This document shows positions 16,584-25,216 of a stretch of DNA of 64,000 nucleotides, in pieces. The position numbers and the translations under genes were made by a program. How positions within the stretch are numbered: the first letter of the stretch is position 1; each line of letters starts with the position of its first letter. This DNA comes from Sphaerisporangium flaviroseum (GTDB taxonomy: Bacteria > Actinomycetota > Actinomycetes > Streptosporangiales > Streptosporangiaceae), in contig NZ_BAAAZR010000052.1 of assembly GCF_039537005.1 (NCBI RefSeq), positions 62,001 through 126,000 on the forward strand, given 5' to 3'. The notes below the pieces were generated by a model. It saw only the letters and a program-made list of their open reading frames with translations. It was not told the origin of the DNA and did not search any database.

Positions 16584-18533
16584 ATGAGCTCGACGCACAG
16601 GGGGGCGCATTCGCCGGAGCTGAGTGTCATCGTCCCGATCTACAACGTGGAGCGGTTCCTGGCGGCGTGCCTCGACTCGCTCGCCACGCAGACCTGGCGT
16701 GACTTCGAGGTCATCATGGTCGACGACGGCTCCCCCGACGCCAGCGCCGCCATCGCCGCGCGGTTCGCCGCACGTGACTCCCGGTTCCGGCTGGTCAGGC
16801 AGGCGAACGCCGGCCTGGGCCGCGCCCGCAACACCGGTGTCCGCCATGCCGGCGGAGAGTTCCTGGCCTTCGTGGACAGTGACGACCTCCTCCCGGAGTA
16901 CGCCCTGGAGTACTTCCTCGCGAGCCTGCGCACGACCGGTTCCGACTTCGCGACGGGCAACGTCGACGTGCTGACCTCCCGGGGCAGGAGGCGGTCGCCG
17001 ATGCATCGTCCGATCTTCCGGGGGTCGGCGGCGCAGACCCACGTCACGCGCAGGCCCGTCCTGCTGTACGACCGCCTGGTCACCAACAAGGTGTGGCGCC
17101 GCTCCTTCTGGGACCTGCACGGCCTGCGCTTCCCCGAAGGGGTGCTCTACGAGGACATCCAGGTGGCGATCCCGGCCCACTTCCTGGCCGCGAAGGTCGA
17201 CGTCCTGGCCTCCCCCGTGTACGTCTGGCGGCGTCACGCGTCCTCCATCACGCGGAACCGCGTCAACATCAAGAGCATGGAGGACCGCTTCTCGGCCGTG
17301 GAGTCGGTCCGCCGCTTCCTGGAGGAAGAGGGGTCACGCAGGTTCCTGCGCGAATGGGACCGCGTGGCCCTCGACTCGGACCTGCGGATCTTCATGCACC
17401 TGCTCGACCGTGCCGACGAGCCGTTCCAGCGGCGCTTCCTCGATCTGGCGGCCGGCTACCTGCACCGTGTCCACCGCGCTTCGACCGACCGCCTCAGCGC
17501 CATCAGGCGGCTCCAGTGGCATCTCGCCGGGTCCCGGATGCTTCCCGAGTTGCTCGAGACGCTGTCGTTCGAAAGGGCGACCAGGGGCGAGCACGCACGG
17601 GCCGTGCGCCACGGGCTGCGCCACTACGGCAGGCTCCCGTTCCTCGACGATCCCCGGTACGCCGTGCCGCGCGCGGTCTACCGCATGCGGGAAGACCTCG
17701 CGCTCGAACAGGAGGTGCGCGCGGTGACCTGGCGCCGGGGTGATCTGCTGCTGTCCGGCCGCGCCCGCGTCCTGCACCTGCGCGCCAACCGGCGCCGTGA
17801 TCAGCAGATGGTCGCCTGGCTGGTGCAGAAGGGCGGCCTGCGCCGGTTGCCGCTGGGCGTGGTCCTCGGGTCCCGTGGCCGCTACCGGCTCACCGTCGAC
17901 CCCAAGCGGCTCCACGTCCGGCGGGCCCCGGCCCCGGTGACCTGGACGGTCGAGTTGTGGGTGCTGAACCACGGCGTCTTCCGCCGGGCCGAGCTCGGGC
18001 CGCCGGCCCACGTCAAGGCGCGGGGCCTGGTGAGCAGGCAGTTCGAGCAGGGGGTGTGGGCACGGCCCCACTGGTCCGACCAGAAGACGCTGCGCATCAC
18101 CGTCGGCCCGGTCCAGGCGCAGCTCACCGGCCACCGCCTCGTCGGCGAGGACCTGGAGCTCTGCCTGAACGTCCCGGGCCTGGCCGGCGACGGCGCCCGT
18201 CTGTGCCTGACGCCCCGGCCGGGCGGCCTCACCCGCCACCACGCGCTGGTGCGGGGCGAGGAGGCGGCGTCGTTCAGCGTGCGCGTTCCCGTGGGTCCGC
18301 TGCGGCGAAGCGCGACGGGACGGCCGTCGGAGTGGCGGGCGCACGTCATGGGGGGCGTGCTGCCCGAGCCGGTCGCGGTCACGATGCCGGGCGCCAAGGG
18401 CCGGGCGCGTTACACCACCTCCGAGCAGGAGATCACGCTGAGCCGGGCGGCGGCCGACGAGCTGGCGATCCGGGTGCGTGAGCCACGCACCACGGCGACG
18501 GTGTTCCCCGCCGTACGCCAGGCGATTGTCTGA
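16584..18533 (+). CDS. GT2 glycosyltransferase with C-terminal beta-rich domains
   Basis: A 649-residue protein. Residues 10-230 form a GT-A domain: LSVIVPIYNVERFLAACLDS, MVDDGSPD, RQANAGLGRARNTG, FVDSDD, and GVLYEDIQVA. A helical part is followed by about 270 residues of predicted beta structure that resemble, in position and style, the beta-rich linker of the GT2-TagF protein at 10216. This layout recalls TarS-type teichoic-acid glycosyltransferases, whose C-terminal beta domains give trimers, but I cannot assign it firmly. ATG 16584 is chosen over two GTG codons at 16575 and 16578. It is divergent from the CDP-alcohol transferase, sharing a spacer of about 230 bases. Confidence 0.83.
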   Translation: MSSTHRGAHSPELSVIVPIYNVERFLAACLDSLATQTWRDFEVIMVDDGSPDASAAIAARFAARDSRFRLVRQANAGLGRARNTGVRHAGGEFLAFVDSDDLLPEYALEYFLASLRTTGSDFATGNVDVLTSRGRRRSPMHRPIFRGSAAQTHVTRRPVLLYDRLVTNKVWRRSFWDLHGLRFPEGVLYEDIQVAIPAHFLAAKVDVLASPVYVWRRHASSITRNRVNIKSMEDRFSAVESVRRFLEEEGSRRFLREWDRVALDSDLRIFMHLLDRADEPFQRRFLDLAAGYLHRVHRASTDRLSAIRRLQWHLAGSRMLPELLETLSFERATRGEHARAVRHGLRHYGRLPFLDDPRYAVPRAVYRMREDLALEQEVRAVTWRRGDLLLSGRARVLHLRANRRRDQQMVAWLVQKGGLRRLPLGVVLGSRGRYRLTVDPKRLHVRRAPAPVTWTVELWVLNHGVFRRAELGPPAHVKARGLVSRQFEQGVWARPHWSDQKTLRITVGPVQAQLTGHRLVGEDLELCLNVPGLAGDGARLCLTPRPGGLTRHHALVRGEEAASFSVRVPVGPLRRSATGRPSEWRAHVMGGVLPEPVAVTMPGAKGRARYTTSEQEITLSRAAADELAIRVREPRTTATVFPAVRQAIV

Positions 18534-18627
18534 TCATTAAGGTATCTATACCGATTTTGCGTGCTTTTTCCGTTTAAGGGAAGGCTGGGATAAGGTGGCG
18601 CGGCCCTGACGGAAAAGGAGAATACCG

Positions 18628-19371
18628 ATGCGGCGATGGATCCCGATCGTGCTGGCGGCGGCCGCGACGCTGACAGCGGCTCCGACCGCGTCGGCTCAGA
18701 CTTCGGGGCCGTCGATCGCCGCTCAAACCTCCCGGCCGTCGGCCGCCGCCGTCAACTGCGCGAAGGTGAAATGCATCGCCCTCACCTTCGACGACGGCCC
18801 TGGCCCTTACACCGGGAAGCTGCTCGACCTCCTGCGCAAGCACCACACGAAGGTCAGCTTCTTCCTCGTCGGCACGCGTGTCGAGAAGTACGGAAAGATC
18901 GCCCGGCGGATGGCGCGCGAGGGCCACGAGATCGGCAACCACACCTACGACCACCCGCACCTGACCTCGCTCCCCGACGACGAGATCGAGGAGCAGCTCG
19001 GCCGCACTCAGGACCTCATCGAGCGGGCGACCGGACAGGTGCCCGGCATCATGCGCCCGCCGTATGGTGACACCGACGACCGCGTCGGGTCCGTCGCCAC
19101 CGAGCTGGGGTTGTCGCAGATCCTGTGGAACGCCTCCTCGCGAGACTGGGAGCTGCGTGACTCCGCCGCCATCACCAAGAAGGTCGTCGGCCTGGCCAAG
19201 CGGAACCGGGTCGTTCTGATGCACGACGTGTGGCCGGAGACCGTCAAGGCCATGCCGAAGATCCTGTCGACGCTGAAGAAGAAGGGCTACCACGTCGTAC
19301 CGGTGAAGTCACTGCTGCGCGGCAAGGAGCTCGGCGCGGGCGAGATCTACCCCGTGGGCGGCTGGCGCTGA
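18628..19371 (+). CDS. Secreted polysaccharide deacetylase (NodB/CE4)
   Basis: A 247-residue protein. A signal peptide (MRRWIPIVLAAAATLTAAPTASAQ) is followed by a NodB domain: motif 1 TFDDGPGPYT with the catalytic Asp and metal Asp, motif 2 GNHTYDHPHL with the two metal His, motif 3 RPPYGD, motif 4 LWNASSRDWE, and motif 5 VLMHD. Complete motifs suggest an active metal-dependent N-deacetylase of peptidoglycan or an extracellular glycan. AAAAGGAGAA precedes the ATG. Upstream, GGTAT-CT-ATACC (18540-18551) is a short inverted repeat in an AT-rich spacer that could hold the promoter. It closes the glycan cluster. Confidence 0.9.
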   Translation: MRRWIPIVLAAAATLTAAPTASAQTSGPSIAAQTSRPSAAAVNCAKVKCIALTFDDGPGPYTGKLLDLLRKHHTKVSFFLVGTRVEKYGKIARRMAREGHEIGNHTYDHPHLTSLPDDEIEEQLGRTQDLIERATGQVPGIMRPPYGDTDDRVGSVATELGLSQILWNASSRDWELRDSAAITKKVVGLAKRNRVVLMHDVWPETVKAMPKILSTLKKKGYHVVPVKSLLRGKELGAGEIYPVGGWR

Positions 19372-19382
19372 CGCACGGCCGG

Positions 19383-19697
19383 TCAGCCGCCGGGCGAGGC
19401 GGGCGAGGCGGGCGAGGCGGGACCGGAGTCCGGGTCGGAGCCCGGGGGCAGCGTGTGGCAGGCGCGAAGGCGCCAGTGGCTGATGGCCGGGTCGGTGAGG
19501 ACTTCGGTGACGGTCTCCTGGATCTGCGTGGTGGTGATGTCGTCGTCGGTCTCGACGCGGATGATGATCTCCCCGTTGGCCTGCCTGAGGTTCTTGCGCC
19601 AATGGTCGGGCAGCAGGGCCAATATCCGGATGCCGTCGATGGGCGATTTCCCCGAAAGGTGCGGCGGGGTGGTGTGCATCGTTAATTCGACCAGCAT
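19383..19697 (-). CDS. Small unrecognised protein, 104 aa
   Basis: I do not recognise this protein. G/C dominates third positions, so it looks truly coding. The core has an alternating strand (GEIIIRVETDDD), a helix (TTTQIQETVTEVLTD) and AISHWRLRACHTLP, which could be a small alpha/beta domain. The tail is a low-complexity PASPASPASPGG coded by 9-base repeats next to the stop. GAGG lies about ten bases before the ATG; ATG 19679 is an alternative start. It begins 16 bases after the 79-aa gene on the same strand, so the two probably share a transcript. Confidence 0.6.
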   Translation of the reverse strand: MLVELTMHTTPPHLSGKSPIDGIRILALLPDHWRKNLRQANGEIIIRVETDDDITTTQIQETVTEVLTDPAISHWRLRACHTLPPGSDPDSGPASPASPASPGG

Positions 19698-19713
19698 TGT
19701 CTCGCGTCCTCAT

Positions 19714-19953
19714 TTAGTCCCAGATGGTACCGTTCGTGCCGGTCAGAGCCGGGTCCCAGATGGCGCTGGCGGGCGCGGAGCCCCAGGTGGCGACCCTGGC
19801 GGGACACGGGATCCCCGAGCCCCGTGTGGTGCCGGCGGTGAGGGTGGTGCAACCGCCGATGGCGATGCTACAAGCATCGGCGGCCGGGACAATGACGGCG
19901 CACACCTTCGCGACGAAGTTGAAATGCGCCGACAGGACCGGAGGATACGTCAT
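19714..19953 (-). CDS. Small Cys/Trp-containing peptide, 79 aa, unknown
   Basis: I do not recognise this peptide. It starts MTYPPVLSAHFNFVAKVC and has four Cys (18, 28, 35, 50), three Trp, a Gly/Thr-rich middle, and ends in two copies of I-W-D (residues 65-67 and 77-79). Third positions are mostly G/C, and AGGGGAGGAA directly precedes the ATG, so it is probably translated, though the spacing is tight. The size, the C-terminal core-like repeat and the co-directional small partner gene recall ribosomal peptide (RiPP) precursors or small secreted peptides, but no modifying enzyme is nearby. It is divergent from the DUF397 gene across 120 bases. Confidence 0.55.
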   Translation of the reverse strand: MTYPPVLSAHFNFVAKVCAVIVPAADACSIAIGGCTTLTAGTTRGSGIPCPARVATWGSAPASAIWDPALTGTNGTIWD

Positions 19954-20073
19954 TTCCTCCCCTTATTGGACATCGCCATTACCGCGACAACGGCTGCTAA
20001 CGTTGTTCTGCGACCTTTCCGAGGTCGCGTTCAGCGCCGAAGACGGTCCAAGCCGATTCAGACGACGAGGAAG

Positions 20074-20304
20074 ATGAGCGACGTGCGCGAAAAGGCCGAG
20101 CTGTACGCTCTTGACCTCTCCGATGTGACCTGGCTCAGCGCCCCCGGGAGCAGTTCGGAAGACCGCATAGAGATCGCGTATCTTCCGGGCGGCGCCGTCG
20201 CGCTCCGCAACCCGGCCGATCCCAACGGCACGGTGCTGAGGTACACGGCCGCCGAGTGGCACGCCTTCGTCCTCGGCGTCCAGGACGGCGAGTTCGACGA
20301 CTGA
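20074..20304 (+). CDS. DUF397 domain protein
   Basis: A 76-residue protein with the DUF397 pattern: TWLSAPGSSSEDRIEIAYL, VALRNPADPNGTVLRY and TAAEWHAFVLGVQDGEFDD match the family core (W-x-S, a short strand, V-A-V-R-D/N-S-K-x-P, L-x-F/Y-T-x-x-E-W-x-x-F). DUF397 genes are very abundant in filamentous actinomycetes, usually beside an XRE/helix-turn-helix regulator, and belong to BldB/AbaA-type regulatory pairs. Here no HTH partner is adjacent, making it an orphan. ATG 20074 follows GACGAGGAAG. The last codons and stop are duplicated immediately downstream. Confidence 0.8.
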   Translation: MSDVREKAELYALDLSDVTWLSAPGSSSEDRIEIAYLPGGAVALRNPADPNGTVLRYTAAEWHAFVLGVQDGEFDD

Positions 20305-20340
20305 CCCGGCCGCGAGTTCGACGACTGACCCGGCCGCGAG
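20288..20340 (+). repeat. 24-bp tandem duplication of the DUF397 gene end, stop included
   Basis: The unit GCGAGTTCGACGACTGACCC plus GGCC occurs at 20288-20311 and 20312-20335 with no mismatch. The first copy holds the last codons (Glu-Phe-Asp-Asp) and the TGA stop; the second lies outside the gene. Confidence 0.92.
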
Positions 20341-20342
20341 CA

Positions 20343-20406
20343 GCCATCGCACCACCTCGACGACTGCTCGCCGGCCGCGGACCTACCGTCGCACCACCTC
20401 GACGAC
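20343..20406. repeat. Copy of the 3' end of the convergent GDYXXLXXXLRDE gene
   Basis: CCATCGCACCACCTCGACGAC (20343-20363) copies CCGTCGCACCACCTCGACGAC (20386-20406), the last codons of the minus-strand gene, 43 bases away with one mismatch. The stop triplet itself is not retained in the copy. Confidence 0.75.
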
Positions 20407-20865
20407 GGCGGCGTCGCCGTTTCGGTCGATCTTGACCACGGCCGCCGCCCGGTCGCCCGTCAGATCGCCCTGGACCAGACGAGCCCTGTCCTGGGGGAGG
20501 AACAGGCTGTCGATGCCGCAGGAGAGCGGCCCGTACCCTCGCGTCTCGCAGCGCAGGTACGGCGGAGCCGCCGGGCGCTGCCGCACGATGCCCGTGCCCT
20601 TCCACAGAGGGCCGTCGGCGACCAGCGGGACGAACACCTGCCCCGGCCGCTCGCCGTCGGCCACCGGAAGCCCTGGATAGTCCAGCATCACGTACGCGCC
20701 TCGGAACGGGTCGATCGGGTCGATCGGTCCGGCGGCCAGGCGGTACTCCGTGCCGGTCAGCCGGGCCGATAGCCGGGGCGCGACGGCCACCACGAGCAGA
20801 ACGGCCTGCAGGAGCAGCGCGGCGGCGACCAGCACCGGGCGCGAGAGCAGGGTGAGGCGGCTCAT
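20383..20865 (-). CDS. GDYXXLXXXLRDE-type membrane-anchored protein
   Basis: 160 residues: one N-terminal membrane helix (PVLVAAALLLQAVLLVVAVAP), then an extracytoplasmic domain with DPFRGAYVMLDYPGL, matching the conserved region of the GDYXXLXXXLRDE family in relaxed form, and a C-terminal QGDLTGDRAAAVVKIDRNGDAAVVEVVRR. The function of the family is unknown, and it is regularly coded beside DUF2157 membrane proteins, as here. Its ATG overlaps the DUF2157 stop (ATGA), so translation is coupled. It is probably part of one membrane complex with that neighbour. Confidence 0.75.
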   Translation of the reverse strand: MSRLTLLSRPVLVAAALLLQAVLLVVAVAPRLSARLTGTEYRLAAGPIDPIDPFRGAYVMLDYPGLPVADGERPGQVFVPLVADGPLWKGTGIVRQRPAAPPYLRCETRGYGPLSCGIDSLFLPQDRARLVQGDLTGDRAAAVVKIDRNGDAAVVEVVRR

Positions 20866-22034
20866 CGGGTCACCTCCATCAGACGGCGGCGCCCGTAGAT
20901 GACCAGGACCCCGGTGAGGATGAAGACCACTCCGAGGACCAGGAAGAGCGCCGCACCGGCGAACAGGGACTGGAACACCGCGAAGCTCTGCACCGTGACG
21001 AAGACCACGAGAGCCACCGTGACCAGGAAGACCAGGGAGGACAGGTCGCGCCGGGCCGCGACGACGGCGAACCAGCAGGCCGCCAGGATGTAGGCGAGCG
21101 TGCCCACCAGTGCGCGGGCCGTCTGCGTGGCGCCGAACCCGCCCGAGCGCCCGTACTCGACGACGGGCGCCCACGCGACCAGCAGCAGCGCGATCCCGAT
21201 CATGAGCCCCACGGCGAGGACCTCACGGCGGCCGTTCGCGTCGCCGAGGACGAGCGCGACCGCCATGGCGACAGCGGCGGCGGCCAGGCCGGACCACACC
21301 GCCGGCGAGCCGAACATGCTCTCCCGCCCCACACCGGGGAAGGCCGCGACGAACAGCCCTGCCAGGGCGAGCACCACTCCGGCCAGCCGCCACGGCGGTG
21401 CGAACCGGGGTGCGGCGACTCGCTCGTGCAGGACGGCGGCGGACGAGGCCATCGCGCCGGCGGCCAGCAGCGCCACGGCGACGGCCGCAGCGCCGTCCGC
21501 CTGCTCGCCCACCAGCCAGGCGTACCACGCCGGTCCGAGGAGCAGGGCCGCGACGAGCGGGCCGGTCGCGCCCGTCGCGTAGGCGTAGGCCAGCGCGCCG
21601 GCGGCCCACACGCCGAGGAGGCTGGAGGTGTACGCCGGCACCTGGAGGCTCTGCGCCGCCTGGAAGATCACGCCGCCCGCGGCCAGCACCGTGATCAGCC
21701 TGGCCGCCTGCTTCCCCGCCGGATGGGACAGGACCTCGCCGGCGACGGCCGCGGCGATCCAGACCAGTGTGATCCCGGCGAAGCGCACCAACGGCGAGAG
21801 CTCGTCGAGATTGGCCGACACCAGCCAGATGAGCCCGACCCCGAGGAAGCCGCCGCCGAGCACGAGGACGAGCCGTTCGAGGCTCAGGCGCCGGCCGACG
21901 GCGTAGCGGCCCCCGAGGCGCTCCGCCGTGCCGGCGTCGATGACCCCCTCCGCCTGCCACTGGGCCAGCTCACCACGCAGCCACGCAAGACGCCGGGCCG
22001 GTACCCGTACCGGGACCTGCCGGGTCGATTCCAT
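20862..22034 (-). CDS. DUF2157 multi-pass membrane protein
   Basis: 390 residues. The N-terminal cytosolic DUF2157 helix-loop (RRLAWLRGELAQWQAEGVIDAGTAERL) is followed by about 10-11 hydrophobic segments, first LVLVLGGGFLGVGLIWLVSAN and last LFLVLGVVFILTGVLVIY, ending in RRRLMEV. Function is unknown; members occur beside GDYXXLXXXLRDE proteins across bacteria. Start ATG 22034 has GGAAGGA upstream; a longer open frame (to 22169) is AT-rich spacer and is rejected. Confidence 0.82.
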   Translation of the reverse strand: MESTRQVPVRVPARRLAWLRGELAQWQAEGVIDAGTAERLGGRYAVGRRLSLERLVLVLGGGFLGVGLIWLVSANLDELSPLVRFAGITLVWIAAAVAGEVLSHPAGKQAARLITVLAAGGVIFQAAQSLQVPAYTSSLLGVWAAGALAYAYATGATGPLVAALLLGPAWYAWLVGEQADGAAAVAVALLAAGAMASSAAVLHERVAAPRFAPPWRLAGVVLALAGLFVAAFPGVGRESMFGSPAVWSGLAAAAVAMAVALVLGDANGRREVLAVGLMIGIALLLVAWAPVVEYGRSGGFGATQTARALVGTLAYILAACWFAVVAARRDLSSLVFLVTVALVVFVTVQSFAVFQSLFAGAALFLVLGVVFILTGVLVIYGRRRLMEVTR

Positions 22035-22190
22035 CACGCGCTTCCTTCCTGTTCCCCCACCAAGGACGACCGATTGGCCCAAGTTTGGCGTGACGAATGT
22101 GCTCAGAGCCTGAGCATTCATACTCAACTGGAGGAAGTACCTCAACCCATACAACCAGTACGCCCGCACGGGGCTTGCCCCGTGGGGCGG

Positions 22191-23414
22191 CTATCCGGGG
22201 GACGGCGCCGTACCGTGCCGGAGCGCGTCCGGCAGGGCTCGCGCGAGGCGGCGGCCCAGGCGCTGCATGGGGTGTTCGACGAAGCGGTAGGTCAGCCAGC
22301 TACAGCACAGCACCAGGGCGACGAACGCGACCGCGAGCAGCGACTGCGCGATCGGCGACTGCTTCCTGGGATCGCCGAACACGGTCACGAAGAGCTTCAG
22401 CAAGGGGTGGTGCAGCAGGTAGACGGAGTAGCTGATCAGGCCCAGCCAGACCAGCACACGGGGCACCGCACGGTGCCGCAGGGCCATGCCGATCGCGAAG
22501 GTCGCCGCGGCGAGCACCAGCGTGGCGATCCACACGTGTGGATACGCCCACCACCCCGCCCGGACGGCGAAGAACGGGACGATCGCCACCACGACCGCCA
22601 CGACGGCCGCCGTGCGCGGGCCCGACAACCGCCCCTGCTCCCACCGATGGAGCGCGGTGCCGGTGAACATCACCGCCAGGATCGCGGGGCCGAGCCAGGG
22701 CGTGCGGCTGCCGAGCAGTACGAGCGTCACCGCCAGGCCGCCGAGGAACAGCGCGCCGACCATGCGCGCCCTTCGTGAGCCGGTGACCACGCAGGCCAGA
22801 CCGGCGAGCAGGACGGCGGCGGCGATGAAGGCGGCCGGGCCGCGCGTCAGCAGGGGACCGGCCAGCAGGAGGCCGACCACGAGCGAGGCGACGGCGAACG
22901 CCACGGCCCACACGCCGCTGTGCTGGTGGAGCCCGGCCACGAACAGCGCCGTGACCAGGAGGTAGAACACCATCTCATACGAGAGCGTCCACATCGTGTC
23001 GGCGACCCCGGCCGAACCGACGACGTCGACGAGCATGGTGGCGTGCGCGGCGGCGGTGGCGGGGTCGGGCACGACCTCGTCACGCAGCGGCACGAGCGGG
23101 ACCAGCGCGAGCACCAGCCCGATGACCATCAGGTAGAGGGGGTACAGGCGGAAGAGCCTGCCCACCCAGAACGCCCGCACGTCGCCCCGGTGCTCCAGCG
23201 AGGCGGGGATGATGTAGCCGCTGACCAGGAAGAACACCAGCACCCCGTACATGCCGAGGTTGAACCAGTGGGGCCGCAGCCCGGGCAGGAAGCGGTAGAA
23301 CATGTGCTCCAGCAGCACGGCGATGGATCCCACGCCACGAACGGCGTCCAGCCACGCCAGCCGAGGCCGGGAAGTGGCGCCGGTTCGCGCGTATTGCGGG
23401 GGTGCCGTGAGCAT
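22191..23414 (-). CDS. Acyltransferase-3 family membrane protein
   Basis: A 407-residue integral membrane acyltransferase (OafA/YrhL type). The family's first helix carries LAWLDAVRGVGSIAVLLEHMFYRF, with the Asp-Arg pair and the active-site-associated His; later segments include FFLVSGYIIPASLEHRGDVRAFWVGRLFRLYPLY and YSVYLLHHPLLKLF. About ten membrane helices are present. Such enzymes acetylate surface polysaccharides, lipids or antibiotics. Standing a few kilobases from the glycan cluster, it might modify that polymer, but it has its own transcription unit. No convincing ribosome site precedes the ATG. Confidence 0.85.
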   Translation of the reverse strand: MLTAPPQYARTGATSRPRLAWLDAVRGVGSIAVLLEHMFYRFLPGLRPHWFNLGMYGVLVFFLVSGYIIPASLEHRGDVRAFWVGRLFRLYPLYLMVIGLVLALVPLVPLRDEVVPDPATAAAHATMLVDVVGSAGVADTMWTLSYEMVFYLLVTALFVAGLHQHSGVWAVAFAVASLVVGLLLAGPLLTRGPAAFIAAAVLLAGLACVVTGSRRARMVGALFLGGLAVTLVLLGSRTPWLGPAILAVMFTGTALHRWEQGRLSGPRTAAVVAVVVAIVPFFAVRAGWWAYPHVWIATLVLAAATFAIGMALRHRAVPRVLVWLGLISYSVYLLHHPLLKLFVTVFGDPRKQSPIAQSLLAVAFVALVLCCSWLTYRFVEHPMQRLGRRLARALPDALRHGTAPSPG

Positions 23415-23542
23415 TTGACAAAACTTACCGAAACCGGAGTCAGCAAACCGGCGACCTGGAGCTATATCCCGTTTCGTCCATGTTCAACGGGTGAATGGAA
23501 TGGGATTCTCCCCCGGTATAACCCTGAGGCGAGAAAGGTCCC

Positions 23543-25093
23543 TCACTCCCACTCGATGGTGCCCGGGGGCTTGCTGGTCACGTCGAGGACCACGCGGTTG
23601 ATCTCGCGCACCTCGTTGGTGATGCGGGTGGAGATGCGGGCCAGCACGTCGTAGGGCACGCGGGACCAGTCGGCCGTCATGGCGTCCTCGCTGCTCACCG
23701 GCCGGAGCACCACCGGGTGGCCGTACGTGCGCCCGTCGCCCTGGACGCCGACCGATCGCACGTCGCCGAGCAGCACGACCGGGCACTGCCAGATCTCACG
23801 GTCGAGACCCGCCCGCGAGAGCTCCTCGCGGGCGATCGCGTCGGCCTCCCGCAGGATGGCCAGCCGGTCGTGGGTGACCTCGCCCACGATGCGGATGCCG
23901 AGCCCGGGGCCGGGGAACGGCTGACGCCACACCATGGCCGGCGGCAGCCCGAGCTCCTCGCCCGCCCGGCGCACCTCGTCCTTGAACAGGGTGCGCAAGG
24001 GCTCGACCAGGGCGAACTTCAGATCGTCAGGAAGGCCGCCGACGTTGTGGTGGGACTTGATGTTGGCCGTGCCCGTGCCGCCGCCCGACTCGACCACATC
24101 GGGATAGAGCGTGCCCTGGACCAGGAAGTCGACGGGCCCGTCGGCCAGGATGGCCCGCTGCTCGTCCTCGAAGACCCGGATGAACTCCCGGCCGATGATC
24201 TTACGCTTCTCCTCGGGGTCGGACACCCCGGACAGCGCCTTGAGGAACCGCTCGGCGGCGTCCACGACCCGCAGTTTGACGCCCGTGGCGGCGACGAAAT
24301 CACGCTCGACCTGCTCGGCCTCGCCCTTGCGAAGGAGCCCGTGGTCGACGAACACACAGGTCAGGCGGTCGCCGATGGCACGCTGGACGATCGCGGCGGC
24401 CACCGCGGAGTCGACCCCGCCCGACAGGCCGCAGATGGCCCGTCCCCCGGGCCCTACCTGCTCGCGCACGGCCTCGACGGCGTCCTCGACGATGTTGAGC
24501 ATGGTCCACGACGGGCGGCATCCGGCCGCGTCGAGGAAGTGCTTCATGACCGCCTGGCCGTGCTCCGAATGCAGGACCTCGGGGTGGAACTGCACCCCGT
24601 ACAGGCCCTTCTCGGGGAACTCCATGGCGGCGACCGGGGTGTCCCGCGTCCACGCGGTGACCTCGAAGCCGCGCGGAGCGGCGGCGACGCTGTCACCGTG
24701 GGACATCCACACCGACTGGGCGGAGGGGAGCCCGGCGAACAGCACGCCCTCGCTGCCCACGGTCAGCGGCGTGCCGCCGTACTCGGCGATGCCGGTCTGG
24801 GCGACCTGGCCACCGAGGACCCGGGCCATCTCCTGGAACCCGTAGCAGATGCCGAAGGTCGGCACCCCGGTGTCGAACAGCCCTTCGGGGGCCGCGGGGG
24901 CGCCCTCGGCGTACACCGACGAGGGGCCGCCGGACAGGATGATCGCCTTGGGGTTCTTGGCGAGCATCTCGTGCACCGGCATGGTGGAAGGGACGATCTC
25001 GGAGTACACGTGGCACTCACGGACCCGCCGCGCGATCAGCTGCGCGTACTGCGCGCCGAAGTCGACGACAAGGACCGTGTCGAAATCAGACAC
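23543..25093 (-). CDS. guaA: GMP synthase (glutamine-hydrolysing)
   Basis: A 516-residue two-domain enzyme turning XMP into GMP in the cytosol. The class I glutamine amidotransferase domain has VLVVDFGAQYAQLIARRVRE, the catalytic Cys in GICYGFQEMAR, and the His-Glu pair in FHPEVLHSEHG. The ATP-pyrophosphatase loop is GLSGGVDSAVAAA. The C-terminal dimer/XMP region has GIRIVGEVT and ends KPPGTIEWE as in other GuaA proteins. Start GTG 25093 has GGGGGG seven bases upstream; an in-frame ATG further upstream lies before this site. It is close to guaB3 and guaB but not in one operon with them. Confidence 0.97.
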   Translation of the reverse strand: MSDFDTVLVVDFGAQYAQLIARRVRECHVYSEIVPSTMPVHEMLAKNPKAIILSGGPSSVYAEGAPAAPEGLFDTGVPTFGICYGFQEMARVLGGQVAQTGIAEYGGTPLTVGSEGVLFAGLPSAQSVWMSHGDSVAAAPRGFEVTAWTRDTPVAAMEFPEKGLYGVQFHPEVLHSEHGQAVMKHFLDAAGCRPSWTMLNIVEDAVEAVREQVGPGGRAICGLSGGVDSAVAAAIVQRAIGDRLTCVFVDHGLLRKGEAEQVERDFVAATGVKLRVVDAAERFLKALSGVSDPEEKRKIIGREFIRVFEDEQRAILADGPVDFLVQGTLYPDVVESGGGTGTANIKSHHNVGGLPDDLKFALVEPLRTLFKDEVRRAGEELGLPPAMVWRQPFPGPGLGIRIVGEVTHDRLAILREADAIAREELSRAGLDREIWQCPVVLLGDVRSVGVQGDGRTYGHPVVLRPVSSEDAMTADWSRVPYDVLARISTRITNEVREINRVVLDVTSKPPGTIEWE

Positions 25094-25216
25094 CGAAAAC
25101 CCCCCATAGAACGCCGCGGTCCTCACAGTCTATCGGCGGCCACCGCTGCCGGGACGCCGCCCAAGATCTGCCGCCGTGATCCCACGACCTGGCCCGCTGA
25201 ACCACGCCGTCACGGG

